Shown here one piece after another: positions 51,410-60,507 of a DNA stretch of 64,000 nt. Below the pieces are notes generated by a model, which searched no databases, had not been told where the DNA came from, and saw only the letters and a list, made by a program, of their open reading frames with translations. Position 1 is the stretch's first letter; each line of letters starts with the position of its first letter. The translations under genes and the position numbers were made by a program. This stretch comes from JABCPE02 sp963516675 (lineage in GTDB: Bacteria; Bacteroidota; Bacteroidia; Flavobacteriales; Weeksellaceae), in assembly GCA_963516675.1 (NCBI GenBank), contig CAUQBH010000008.1:1-64000 (forward strand), given 5' to 3'.

Positions 51410-53539
51410 TTATTTCGTAAAACCTTTATCTTTTAGCAATGCTTTTAGACTTGGTTTTCTTCCTGCGAAATTAAAATAAGCCTTGTCATAAGGGAGTGTG
51501 TTCCCTACGGAAAGGATGTATTTACGGAAGTGGTCACCATTGGCTCTGGTCATTCCGCCGTGCTGGGTAATCCAGTCCCAAGCGTCAGAAGTCAGCATAT
51601 CACTCCATGTGTAGGCATAGTAGCCAGAAGCGTAGCCTCCGCCCCAGATGTGCGCAAAGTAAGGAGAGTGGTATCTCGGTGGCACCTGTGGCAGGTATAG
51701 ACCATATTTTTTCAGGGCTTCTGTTTCAAACTCTGTGGCTGGTTTCAGCTGGTTTTCGTTGGTGATGCTGTGCCATGCCATATCCACTGCTGCTGATGCA
51801 AGGATTTCCGTAGAAGCAAATCCATTGTTAAAAGTAGCTGCTTTTTTCATCTTTTCTACCAATGCCTGTGGGATAGGTTCTTTTGTTTGGTAGTGAATAG
51901 CGTAGTTTTTCAAGATTTCAGGCTCGAGGGCGAAAAATTCGTTGATTTGAGAAGGAAACTCTACGAAGTCCCTTGCTACGCTCGTTCCCGAAAGGGTAGC
52001 ATACTGCTGATTAGCAAACAATCCGTGCAGGGTATGCCCAAACTCGTGGAACATCGTAGAAGCTTCATCAAAGCTGACAAGCGCAGGTTTTCCATCGGCT
52101 GGTTTTGGGTTGTTCAGCACATTTACGATTACAGGTTTTTGCCCGAATAGTTTGGATTGTTTCACAAAACTGTTCATCCATGCGCCGCCTCTTTTGCTGT
52201 CTCTGGAGAAGAAATCCACATAGTAAATCGCCATAGATTTGCCGTCATTGTCAAAGATTTCATAAACCAATACATCTGGGTGATATACAGGCAGGTCTGT
52301 TCTTCTTTTAGCTGTGATTCCGTAGAATTTCTCAGCCGCGAAGAAAATCCCTTTTTCTAAAACAGTTTTCACCTCAAAATATGGTTTGATTTCGTTTTCA
52401 TCTAAGTCATATTTAGCCTTGCGCACCTGCTCTGCGTAGTATGCCCAGTCCCATGGTTCTAATGTAAATCCGCCTTTTTGCTCATCGATGAGTTTTTGGA
52501 TTTCTTTGGCTTCTTCTTTGGCTTTTTCTACGGCTGGTCTTCCTAAATCGGCAAGGATTTTTTGAGCTGCTTCAGGTGTTTTTGCCATTTGGTCTTGGAG
52601 TTTCCATTCTGCAAATGATTTTTTACCTAAAAGCTGAGCTTTTTTCAGGTTAAGTGCAGCCATTTTTTCGATGATGCTTCTTGTATCAGCAGAGTCGTTT
52701 TTCTCTGCTCTCGTCCATGAAGCTTTGAAGAGTTTTTCTCTCGTAGCACGGTTGTGAAGGCTTGGCAGAAGCGGATGCTGAGTAGTGTTATGCAGCACGA
52801 TGAGGTATTTCCCATCTTTTCCGATGCTTTTGGCAGCATCAGCGGCAGCTTTTATTTGGTCAGCAGTCAGCCCGTCCAGTTCTTTTACATTTTCCACAAG
52901 AAGTCCATTGTTTTTTCTGGCTTCTAAAAGTTTAGCTGAAAACTCTGTGGAAAGCCCTGCCAATTGGGAGTTGATGGATTTTAGCTCTTCTTTCTTTGCT
53001 TCAGAAAGATTGGCTCCAGAAAGCTCAAAAACTTGTCTGTAATATTCCACCAAACGGCGGCTTTCCGCATCTAAATTGGCAACGGGAACTTTTTTGATTC
53101 TTTCGTATAATTTAGAATTGAGGTGAATTTTATCGGTATGTGCAGAGAAAATAGGAGCAAATTCTTTTTGGATTTTCTGCATCTCTGGGTTGGACATAGA
53201 GCCCATAAGGTTGTAGAAAATAGTCTGAGCTCTTTTGAGAACTTCTCCGCTTTTTTCTAATGCCAGAACGGTGTTTTCAAAAGTCGGCTGTTTCTTGTTA
53301 TTAGCGATTTTTTCTATTTCCGCCTCATGGACTTTCAATCCGTATTCAAAGGCAGGTTTGAAATGCTCTGTCTTTATTTTATCAAACTGCGGCGCCTGAT
53401 ATTGCAGCGGACTTTTCGTAAGGAAAGGATTTCCCTTTAAATCTGGCGTTACTTTTAATGATTTTTCCTGTGCGTTCATTGTTGAAACAGTTCCTGCTCC
53501 CAAAGAGGAAAGCAGCATGATGGATGTAATGTTTTTCAT
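51410..53539 (-). CDS. dcp: M3 family metallopeptidase (peptidyl-dipeptidase Dcp type)
   Basis: 709 residues with a signal peptide (TVSTMNAQEK), so probably periplasmic. Zinc site FHEFGHTLHGLF with H498, E499 and H502, and the third ligand further on in VEFPSQINEFFALEPE. The N-terminal helical half is usual. It removes dipeptides from peptide C-termini. Its promoter is not clear. Convergent with pcm. Confidence 0.93.
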   Translation of the reverse strand: MKNITSIMLLSSLGAGTVSTMNAQEKSLKVTPDLKGNPFLTKSPLQYQAPQFDKIKTEHFKPAFEYGLKVHEAEIEKIANNKKQPTFENTVLALEKSGEVLKRAQTIFYNLMGSMSNPEMQKIQKEFAPIFSAHTDKIHLNSKLYERIKKVPVANLDAESRRLVEYYRQVFELSGANLSEAKKEELKSINSQLAGLSTEFSAKLLEARKNNGLLVENVKELDGLTADQIKAAADAAKSIGKDGKYLIVLHNTTQHPLLPSLHNRATREKLFKASWTRAEKNDSADTRSIIEKMAALNLKKAQLLGKKSFAEWKLQDQMAKTPEAAQKILADLGRPAVEKAKEEAKEIQKLIDEQKGGFTLEPWDWAYYAEQVRKAKYDLDENEIKPYFEVKTVLEKGIFFAAEKFYGITAKRRTDLPVYHPDVLVYEIFDNDGKSMAIYYVDFFSRDSKRGGAWMNSFVKQSKLFGQKPVIVNVLNNPKPADGKPALVSFDEASTMFHEFGHTLHGLFANQQYATLSGTSVARDFVEFPSQINEFFALEPEILKNYAIHYQTKEPIPQALVEKMKKAATFNNGFASTEILASAAVDMAWHSITNENQLKPATEFETEALKKYGLYLPQVPPRYHSPYFAHIWGGGYASGYYAYTWSDMLTSDAWDWITQHGGMTRANGDHFRKYILSVGNTLPYDKAYFNFAGRKPSLKALLKDKGFTK

Positions 53540-53606
53540 AAATGATAAATTTTTGTTATAAATGTGTGTAAATATACAAAAAAAATGAATAAAAAATATT
53601 AAAATG

Positions 53607-53634
53607 AAAAAAAACTACCCAAAAGGGCAGTTTT
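53607..53634 (-). terminator. Terminator of the SpecificRecomb gene
   Basis: Minus strand: AAAACTGCCC (53634-53625), TTTT loop, GGGTAGTTTT (53620-53611) with one G-T pair, continuing into eight T. It lies just after the stop codon at 53638. Confidence 0.8.
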
Positions 53635-53637
53635 TGT

Positions 53638-55656
53638 TTAATGATGAGTTTTGTTGTCTTGAATCAAATCTTTTGAAGCTTCATCCAGTTCTGATTTCAG
53701 TGGAATGAAGAACCGCAGAGGGTTTTTGATAAAATATTTTAAAATGGATTTGTAAATTATCGTTAGTTCCCCGAAATTCACTTTTCTCGAACGGAAAGCC
53801 AACAACATGGACAGTCCGAAGCTTACGATGAAGTTGAAAGCTCCAATCAGGAAAATAGTAACTAATGAAATCACAAAAGTGTAAGTATCAATATCAAAGC
53901 CTTTTCCGTAAAGAGCCAGTGCAAAATTCCCTGCCGAGAAAGTGATGTGGCGGATGTCCAAATCCAAACCAAGGAAAATACCCAAAGGAGCGATAACACC
54001 AAGGAAAATCCCAAACCAAAAATTGGAAATAATTCCAGCCCAGTGTTTTGTGTAGAAATCGGAGAGTTTCTTGGAGTTTTTTGCTCCGATGACTTGGTTT
54101 AGGAAAGGGCTTTGGGATATTCTCTCAGGAACTTGGTTGAAAATAGAGCTGTTGCTGATGTTTCCAGAAATAATCCCAGAAATAAACAAGAAAAACCCAG
54201 CGATACAAGCATGAAGAATCGCCTTGGATTCGATAGGGTTGAGATCTTTCAGAAGTTTATCAGCCTTTGCAACAGCAAAATTTTTATCTAAAAACCAGTC
54301 CATTCCGTAGATGATAGCCAGCGCCACAGGGAAAGACCAAAGGACATTTCCCACGAAAGCGATGAACTGTGTTCGCGAAAGTTTGGCAACGAGGTTAGCA
54401 AATTCCTTGTAGTTTTTATCAGAACTGCTTTCATCAGAGAGGACTTTTGCCATCGTGGCAGCGGTCATCGCTGGTTGTTTCGTGGCCAAAGTAAACCCAA
54501 GCAGATAAATAATGATAAATCCAAAAGCATAGTTCAGTGAATACAGCACCGCATGGGAAAATTCACTTCCGTGGCTGTAGCTCATCATCATTTTGAAAAT
54601 ACATAGAAAGCCCACAATAATCCCGCCGCCGCTTGCTTTCCAGAACATTTTCAGGTATTCTTTGGATGAGGTAGCGATGTAGTGAGTTCCCGTTTCTGCT
54701 GTGTGGGAAGTGATGAGGTGAGAGATGAGTCTCGTGCTGTCGTCAATGAGTTCACGGACATTGTTTCGGTGTGAATTGTATTTTAATGTATTGGAAACCA
54801 AGTTTTTAGAGTTAATCAATACATCTTCCTCATTATCAACCACTAGAATAGGAATAATGTCTTGAATTCTCTTTAACTGCTGGCGGATTTTGAGCAGGGA
54901 TTGGTTGATTTTACTAGAAATCCCGAATTTAGAGGCATTTTTAAAAGCCTTATCCACAAAATCCAAACACTGCTGAAGATAGATTTTAATTTGCTTATAA
55001 TCAACATCTTTAGAGTCTATTTGTAGATCTTTATCTTTTTTGAAACGACAGATGAGAGAGTCCAATTCGCTCTGAAGGGCTACAAACGGGTTGTCAAAGT
55101 TTTTATATTCAGGAACCATTTTTGCAATTCCTGCTTCTAGTGCGTTTCCTACACTTCTTAGTGCCAGTATGTTAGCAGAAATGAGCAGTTCTTTTTTTAC
55201 TTTCGGAAGAGTGCTGATTTTTTCTATTTCCATTAGTTTGAAAAACTCGCTTCCGTCCTCTGGGTTGATGTTTTTTATGTAGTTCGAATCAGATTTAGGA
55301 TTGAACAAAACCTTGGAAATAATGTATGAAATAGTATTTTCGTCCTCTACAGGCGGGAGAAATTTGTATGAAATTCTTTTCTTCAGTTCTGGAAAGAAGG
55401 CGTTTTCTGATAAAATATTGGCATCCGTAAGAGCTTTTGTAAAAGATTTATTTGAGAAAAGAATAAACAAATAATCTCGGAAATTGTTCTTTATTTCTTC
55501 ATTGTTTTTTAGATAAGCCAAAAACACTTCGAAATTGGTTCGTTTCAGACTTTGGAAAAGCTCACGCATAGGCTGAACAGAATCCAAAGTGTAAGGCTCG
55601 GAAAAATATTTTTTAAGAACAGTATCAAAACTTTCTTTACTTTTAAAAAACCACAT
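53638..55656 (-). CDS. SpecificRecomb (Gcr) family membrane protein
   Basis: 672 residues. The N-terminal half is helical and soluble; the C-terminal half has about seven membrane helices (for example WKASGGGIIVGFLCIFKMMM). The signature LGLDLDIRHITFSAGNFALALYG is that of the family annotated as 'site-specific recombinase' (pfam10136). That name is historical: with many membrane helices and no Tyr or Ser recombinase motif, DNA recombination is doubtful. Function unknown. Confidence 0.82.
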   Translation of the reverse strand: MWFFKSKESFDTVLKKYFSEPYTLDSVQPMRELFQSLKRTNFEVFLAYLKNNEEIKNNFRDYLFILFSNKSFTKALTDANILSENAFFPELKKRISYKFLPPVEDENTISYIISKVLFNPKSDSNYIKNINPEDGSEFFKLMEIEKISTLPKVKKELLISANILALRSVGNALEAGIAKMVPEYKNFDNPFVALQSELDSLICRFKKDKDLQIDSKDVDYKQIKIYLQQCLDFVDKAFKNASKFGISSKINQSLLKIRQQLKRIQDIIPILVVDNEEDVLINSKNLVSNTLKYNSHRNNVRELIDDSTRLISHLITSHTAETGTHYIATSSKEYLKMFWKASGGGIIVGFLCIFKMMMSYSHGSEFSHAVLYSLNYAFGFIIIYLLGFTLATKQPAMTAATMAKVLSDESSSDKNYKEFANLVAKLSRTQFIAFVGNVLWSFPVALAIIYGMDWFLDKNFAVAKADKLLKDLNPIESKAILHACIAGFFLFISGIISGNISNSSIFNQVPERISQSPFLNQVIGAKNSKKLSDFYTKHWAGIISNFWFGIFLGVIAPLGIFLGLDLDIRHITFSAGNFALALYGKGFDIDTYTFVISLVTIFLIGAFNFIVSFGLSMLLAFRSRKVNFGELTIIYKSILKYFIKNPLRFFIPLKSELDEASKDLIQDNKTHH

Positions 55657-55680
55657 ATTTTACTTTTTTAGAGGTTCAAA

Positions 55681-55722
55681 AATAAAAAAATAAAAATAAA
55701 AGCCTTTAAAAAACTTAAAGGC
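55681..55722 (-). terminator. Terminator of the M20 dipeptidase gene
   Basis: Minus strand: GCCTTTAA (55722-55715), 5-base loop, TTAAAGGC (55709-55702), then TTTTATTTTTATTTTTTT. Confidence 0.8.
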
Positions 55723-55747
55723 CTTTACTTTTTTCAATATGGAAAAT

Positions 55748-57130
55748 TTATCCCTTTGTGTAGTATTCAAAGAAAAGAGGGATGCTTTCTATTCCTTTAT
55801 AGAAATTATAAAGTCCAAAATGTTCGTTAGGCGAGTGGATAGCATCAGTGCTTAGTCCGAACCCCATCAGAACCGATTTAACTCCTAAAATCTGCTCAAA
55901 AAGAGCTGTAATAGGGATACTTCCACCACTGCGGAATGGAAGAACTTCTCTTCCGAAAGCCTGTTCCATAGCTTTTTTCGCTGCCAAGAACTCTTTTGTA
56001 TTGCTTTCTAGAACATAAGGCATACCTCCGTGGTGTGGCGTAACGGTTACTTTCACGCTGTCTGGAGCGATTTTTTCAAAATGTTTAGTGAATTTTTCTG
56101 TGATTTCCTCTGGAGTTTGGTTTGGTACCAATCTCATAGAGATTTTTGCGAAAGCTTTCGAAGGAATTACCGTTTTAGCTCCTTCTCCTGTGTAGCCTCC
56201 CCAGATTCCGTTCACATCCAGAGTAGGGCGGATAGAGGTTCTTTCTAGTGTTGTATAGCCTTTTTCGCCTTCTACACCTTTTAGGCCGATTTCTTTTTTG
56301 AAAGCTTCTGGATCGTCTTTCAGTTTGTTCATTTCGGCTCTTTCCTCTGACGAAACTATATTTACATTATCATAAAATCCTTCTACGGTGATTACTCCGT
56401 TTTCGTCAATCAAACTGCCAATCATTTTTGATAAAACATTGATAGGGTTAGGAACAGCTCCTCCGTAAAGTCCTGAGTGTAAGTCTCTGTTTGGACCTTC
56501 GATTTCCACTTCTACATAGCTCAAGCCACGAAGCCCAGTCGTAACCGTAGGCTGCTCCATAGAATAAAGACTCGTGTCTGAAACCAAAATAACATCACAA
56601 GCCAGTTTTTCTTTATTGGATTCCAAGAAATCAGCCAAACTCGCTGAACCTACTTCTTCCTCTCCTTCGATGATGAATTTCACATTACAAGGCAATGAAT
56701 TGGTTTTCATCATGGCTTCAAAAGCCTTTAAATGCATGAAAAACTGCCCTTTGTCATCAGCAGCTCCTCTTGCGAAAACAGCACCTTCTGGGTGGATTTC
56801 AGTTTTTTTCACCACAGGCTCAAAAGGACCGCTTTCCCAAAGTTCAATAGGGTCAGCAGGCTGCACATCGTAATGCCCATAAACCAAAACAGTTGGCTGG
56901 TTTTTATCTAAAATTTTCTCTCCGAAAACCACAGGATAGCCTTTTGTTTCGCAGATTTCTACATTGTCTGCACCAGCGTTTTTTAGGTGTTTTGCTACGG
57001 CATCAGCACACTGTAGCACATCTTGGTTGTAGGCTGGGTCAGCACTGATGGAAGCTATTTTTAATAAATCGATTAATTCGTCTAAAAATCGTTGCTTATT
57101 TTCTTGAATGTAAGATAAAGTAGTACTCAT
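55748..57130 (-). CDS. M20 family dipeptidase
   Basis: 460 residues. Zinc and catalytic residues: H86 and D88 in VYGHYDVQPADP, D125 or D126 in RGAADDKGQF, Glu157-159 in IEGEEEVGS. The substrate-binding dimer domain is in the middle (LHSGLYGGAVPNP). It cuts dipeptides or similar small peptides in the cytoplasm (no signal peptide). Own promoter upstream and terminator downstream. Confidence 0.95.
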   Translation of the reverse strand: MSTTLSYIQENKQRFLDELIDLLKIASISADPAYNQDVLQCADAVAKHLKNAGADNVEICETKGYPVVFGEKILDKNQPTVLVYGHYDVQPADPIELWESGPFEPVVKKTEIHPEGAVFARGAADDKGQFFMHLKAFEAMMKTNSLPCNVKFIIEGEEEVGSASLADFLESNKEKLACDVILVSDTSLYSMEQPTVTTGLRGLSYVEVEIEGPNRDLHSGLYGGAVPNPINVLSKMIGSLIDENGVITVEGFYDNVNIVSSEERAEMNKLKDDPEAFKKEIGLKGVEGEKGYTTLERTSIRPTLDVNGIWGGYTGEGAKTVIPSKAFAKISMRLVPNQTPEEITEKFTKHFEKIAPDSVKVTVTPHHGGMPYVLESNTKEFLAAKKAMEQAFGREVLPFRSGGSIPITALFEQILGVKSVLMGFGLSTDAIHSPNEHFGLYNFYKGIESIPLFFEYYTKG

Positions 57131-57152
57131 TGGTTAAATTTATAAATGAACC

Positions 57153-57183
57153 CAAAGTTAAACAATTTGAATGATTAAACAAA
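57153..57183 (-). promoter_or_regulatory. Promoter of the M20 dipeptidase gene
   Basis: Minus strand: TTTG (57183-57180), 19 bases, TAACTTTG (57160-57153), 22 bases before the ATG. A full consensus match. Confidence 0.75.
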
Positions 57184-57198
57184 AAATAAGGCAGATTT

Positions 57199-58356
57199 TT
57201 ACAAAGTTTGCAAAATTACTTTTCCTTTCTTGGACTGCGTGAAAATAAGGTAATGCTCTCCGCCGTTTTTCAGTTTGTATTTGGTTTTTATCTGCTCTGG
57301 CGATAGAGGATGGTTTTTAGAAATAATGTTAAATACATCGCCTTTTTTTATCTCTTTGGCACTGATTTCCTTTACTTTAAAAACTCTTCCGCAGAAATCT
57401 ACGGCCTTGTCCGAAGTGTAAAGATGCGTGTTTGGATGCAGTTTTTTTAGTCCAAATTTTTTAGAAATTAGGTTAAAAGCTCCCGATTTTAGAACGGCAT
57501 TGTTCGGAATGTAGAGATATTCCAAAATGTCTGAAAATTCGGGTGTTACAGCAGATTCTTCCTCTGGCGAAAAACTGAAATTCGGTTCCTCTGTGCTTAG
57601 GTTTTTGGTGGTGATTTTCAGTTTGTTCTCAGTGTTTGGGATGAGGTGGAGGACGATTTCTTTTACTTCGTTTTTTACAGCGATGATTTCTATCTCATCG
57701 ATGGATTTCACAGTGGTTTGAAGATATTTCAAATCAATAAGCGGCGAGAGTTTTATCATTGTTTTTTGGGAAATAGACAAAAGTTTATCCTGAATTTCCA
57801 AAATATTGGGTGAAAGGTCAGAAAGCAGGAACTTTTTTCGGAGGTTTTTGTCCCTTCTTGCTGGGTCTAAATAGATTAAATCAAATTGTTTCTCCTTTTC
57901 GCTAATTTCTAAAAACTGTTCTAAATTTTCATTGATAAAATTCGCTTCTCTACCCAGAGTTTTCCAGTTGTGCTGTACGATTTCCAGCAAATCTTTGTTC
58001 TGCTCCAAAAGTGTCACTTCACTGAAATTCTGCGAGAGAAAATAGGCATCAATCCCAAAACCACAAGTAAGGTCTAGAAAAGCCCTTCCGTGGAGGTTTT
58101 CTGCTTTTTCTTTTGCAGTGCTTTCTGAAGAAGCCTGCTCTAAATTAAGATGCGACGGGAAGACTATATTTTCCTTTAATAAGAAAGGGAATTTTTTCGC
58201 TGCAATTTGTTTTCCCTTTATCTGCTGAGCGATTTCCTGCATGGAAACCTCAGGGAAAGGCGATTTTTTCAGAAGTAGTTTGGTGAGGTCAGAGTTCAGA
58301 TTTTCACTGATGTATTTTTGTACTTCTGGCGCCGTTATTTTCTGAAAAAAACGCAT
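57199..58356 (-). CDS. SAM methyltransferase with THUMP-like domain (PG_1098 type)
   Basis: 385 residues. Methyltransferase core FLDLTCGFGIDAYFLSQNFS, then QFDLIYLDPARRDKN, a DPAR motif typical of base-modifying RNA methyltransferases. N-terminal ~90 residues are helical, and the C-terminus (~290-385) fits the THUMP-like/ferredoxin-like domain of the PG_1098 family in Bacteroidota. Substrate unknown, probably RNA. It follows the DivIC-like gene by 4 bases. Confidence 0.85.
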   Translation of the reverse strand: MRFFQKITAPEVQKYISENLNSDLTKLLLKKSPFPEVSMQEIAQQIKGKQIAAKKFPFLLKENIVFPSHLNLEQASSESTAKEKAENLHGRAFLDLTCGFGIDAYFLSQNFSEVTLLEQNKDLLEIVQHNWKTLGREANFINENLEQFLEISEKEKQFDLIYLDPARRDKNLRKKFLLSDLSPNILEIQDKLLSISQKTMIKLSPLIDLKYLQTTVKSIDEIEIIAVKNEVKEIVLHLIPNTENKLKITTKNLSTEEPNFSFSPEEESAVTPEFSDILEYLYIPNNAVLKSGAFNLISKKFGLKKLHPNTHLYTSDKAVDFCGRVFKVKEISAKEIKKGDVFNIISKNHPLSPEQIKTKYKLKNGGEHYLIFTQSKKGKVILQTL

Positions 58357-58360
58357 GTTT

Positions 58361-58726
58361 TTATTTGTTTTGAGGCTTTGGATGGTCTATAGTAGCGCTG
58401 TCCACCACGAGGATAAAAATTTCTTCGTTTTTCTTTTTCATAAAGTAGTTTTCGCGGGCGTATTTCTCTTTTTCATCCTTATTCTGCATAAGTCTTTTGT
58501 AGAAAGCCTCGTTTTTTTCAAACTCTCCTTTATAGAAAGCCAGTTGCTCCTCGTATTTATTGATTTCTTGGTTTAGGTTTCTGACCACGAGCCAAGAAGT
58601 ATTATCAATGAAAGTCATCCAAAAAACAAACACCGCACCTGTGAAAAAATATCTGTTTAAAAATATTTTTTTCACAAGTTCCATCTTTTGGTTGGTTGTT
58701 GGTTGGTTATTTTCAGTTTGATTCAT
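58361..58726 (-). CDS. Septum formation initiator (FtsB/DivIC) family protein
   Basis: 121 residues. A short cytoplasmic tail, one membrane helix (YFFTGAVFVFWMTFI), then a coiled coil (LNQEINKYEEQLAFYKGEF) and the segment KEKYARENYFMKKKNEEIF, as in FtsB/DivIC. It would join FtsL-type proteins in the divisome. It overlaps the udk stop by 14 bases. Confidence 0.9.
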   Translation of the reverse strand: MNQTENNQPTTNQKMELVKKIFLNRYFFTGAVFVFWMTFIDNTSWLVVRNLNQEINKYEEQLAFYKGEFEKNEAFYKRLMQNKDEKEKYARENYFMKKKNEEIFILVVDSATIDHPKPQNK

Positions 58727-59342
58727 TATTAGGCGTTTTTAGCGAGTTTCTCACTACGGTCGAAAGGAAATCTATCGCCACGGTATTGGGTTTCATGTTT
58801 GGAATAATGATATCTGCATGAGATTTGGACGGTTCTATGAATTCATCATGCATTGGTTTTAGGGTAGTCTGGTAGCGGTGTAAAACCTCTTCCAAATCCC
58901 TTCCTCTCTCTTGGGTGTCCCTGCGGATACGGCGGATGAGCCTTTCGTCATTGTCGGCATGGACAAAAACTTTTAGGTCAAATTCCTTCAAGAGTTCTTT
59001 GCTTGTTAGAACTAAAATTCCCTCTACTATCAATACATCACGAGGTTCTATCACGGTGTAATTTCCTGTTCTGGTATGTGCTACGAACGAATAAATGGGC
59101 TGTTCTATGCTTTTTCCCTTTTTCAAAGCGCGGACATGTTTTACCAATAAATCAAAGTCAATGGATTTAGGGTGGTCATAGTTCAGGCTTTCCCTTTCCT
59201 GAAGCGAAAGATGGGAATTATCATGATAATAATTGTCCTGCGAAAGAACATTAACTTTCTCAGGATCAAGACTTTTTAGAATTTTAGAAACTACAGTAGT
59301 TTTTCCAGAGCCAGTTCCTCCAGCGATACCGATAACAAGCAT
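58713..59342 (-). CDS. udk: Uridine kinase
   Basis: 209 residues. P-loop GIAGGTGSGKTT with K14; LSQDNYYHDNSHLSLQ, NYDHPKSIDFDLLVKH and HADNDERLIRRIRRD are typical. It phosphorylates uridine and cytidine in pyrimidine salvage. A minus-7 box lies 16 bases before the ATG. First gene of the run udk, DivIC-like, THUMP-like. Confidence 0.95.
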   Translation of the reverse strand: MLVIGIAGGTGSGKTTVVSKILKSLDPEKVNVLSQDNYYHDNSHLSLQERESLNYDHPKSIDFDLLVKHVRALKKGKSIEQPIYSFVAHTRTGNYTVIEPRDVLIVEGILVLTSKELLKEFDLKVFVHADNDERLIRRIRRDTQERGRDLEEVLHRYQTTLKPMHDEFIEPSKSHADIIIPNMKPNTVAIDFLSTVVRNSLKTPNNESN

Positions 59343-59357
59343 AAAAGTTTATTTTGG

Positions 59358-59365
59358 CAAAGATA
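59358..59365 (-). promoter_or_regulatory. Minus-7 box of udk
   Basis: TATCTTTG on the minus strand, 15 bases before the ATG, so a very short leader. No clear minus-33 element. Confidence 0.45.
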
Positions 59366-59413
59366 ATAAAAATCTGCTTTTTCTACCGAAGAGGATTTGA
59401 CTTTAAAAAAGTT

Positions 59414-59644
59414 TTAAGATTTATCTTCCTCTTTTTTCTTCTTTTCTAATAGGTAATACGCCATAAAAGCATCATCATCAGAAATAGAAGAATTGATTTC
59501 ATCATTTGTTTTAAGAGTAATAGAAATAAATCCAATCGCCATAGCAACTAAGACTAAAACTATGCCTATCATAATCATATGAGCAGGAAAGAAAACAATT
59601 CCTAAAATGAGAGCTGCTCCAAAAGCGATTTTTGATGTTTTCAT
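59414..59644 (-). CDS. Small membrane protein
   Basis: 76 residues, two hydrophobic helices (IAFGAALILGIVFFPAHMI and IGIVLVLVAMAIGFISITL) with a charged C-terminal tail ending EKKKKEEDKS. No family recognised. Standing alone between xth and udk, with a minus-7 box (TATCTTTG, 59672-59665) 20 bases before its ATG. Confidence 0.6.
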   Translation of the reverse strand: MKTSKIAFGAALILGIVFFPAHMIMIGIVLVLVAMAIGFISITLKTNDEINSSISDDDAFMAYYLLEKKKKEEDKS

Positions 59645-59664
59645 TTTTTAACCCAATTACATAA

Positions 59665-59672
59665 CAAAGATA
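59665..59672 (-). promoter_or_regulatory. Minus-7 box of the small membrane protein gene
   Basis: TATCTTTG on the minus strand; minus-33 not clear. It supports the small gene being real. Confidence 0.45.
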
Positions 59673-59684
59673 GTAATATTTTGA

Positions 59685-60443
59685 TTAAAATTCCACCATC
59701 ACAGGGCAGTGGTCAGAGTGTATGGCTTCTTTTAGGATGACGGCTCTTTTTAGTTGGTTTTCCATCGATTGGCTCACGAAATTATAATCCAATCTCCAGC
59801 CCTTGTTATTCGCTCTGGCATTCGCTCGGTAGCTCCACCATGAGTATTGGTTCGGTTCTTGGTTGAAATATCGGAAACTGTCTATCAGTCCACATTCGTC
59901 GATGAATTTGCTGAGCCATTCGCGCTCTATGGGAAGGAATCCAGAAGTGTTGGCAAGTCGGACAGGGTCATGGATGTCTATCGCCTGATGACAGATATTA
60001 AAATCTCCAGAAATGATGAGATTTGGGATTTTCTTTTTTAATTCTTTGATGTAATCTAGGAAATCATAACAAAACTGCATTTTAAAATCCAATCGGTCAA
60101 TATTCGTGGCAGACGGTACATAAACCGAAATCACGGAAAAGTCCTCAAAATCAGCTCTGATGATTCTCCCTTCGGCATCTATATGTCCTATTCCACATCC
60201 ATATTCTATATGTTTGGGCTCGTGTTTGGTAACGATTCCCACACCGCTGTATCCTTTCTTTTCCGCTGAATACCAGTAACTTTGGTAGCCGAGTTCTGCG
60301 AAACTGATTTGGTCAATCTGCTCGGGCTGGGCTTTGCTTTCTTGGATGCACAAAATATCAGGGTTTGCTGATTTTAGCCAAGACAAAAAATCTTTTCCAA
60401 AGGCAGCGCGGATACCGTTTACATTATAACTGATGAGTTTCAT
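59685..60443 (-). CDS. xth: Exodeoxyribonuclease III
   Basis: 252 residues, normal length. Catalytic motifs: MKLISYNVNGIRAAF (N7), LCIQESKAQPEQ (E35), SGDFNICH and the closing HSDHCPVMVEF. It cuts abasic sites and removes 3' blocks in base excision repair. 64 bases after the FecCD permease gene on the same strand. Confidence 0.96.
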   Translation of the reverse strand: MKLISYNVNGIRAAFGKDFLSWLKSANPDILCIQESKAQPEQIDQISFAELGYQSYWYSAEKKGYSGVGIVTKHEPKHIEYGCGIGHIDAEGRIIRADFEDFSVISVYVPSATNIDRLDFKMQFCYDFLDYIKELKKKIPNLIISGDFNICHQAIDIHDPVRLANTSGFLPIEREWLSKFIDECGLIDSFRYFNQEPNQYSWWSYRANARANNKGWRLDYNFVSQSMENQLKRAVILKEAIHSDHCPVMVEF

Positions 60444-60507
60444 TTGTTTTAGAATTAAAATTTTAAAAGTAAAAATAATTTTTATTGTTGATAAAAATTT
60501 GTGAAAT

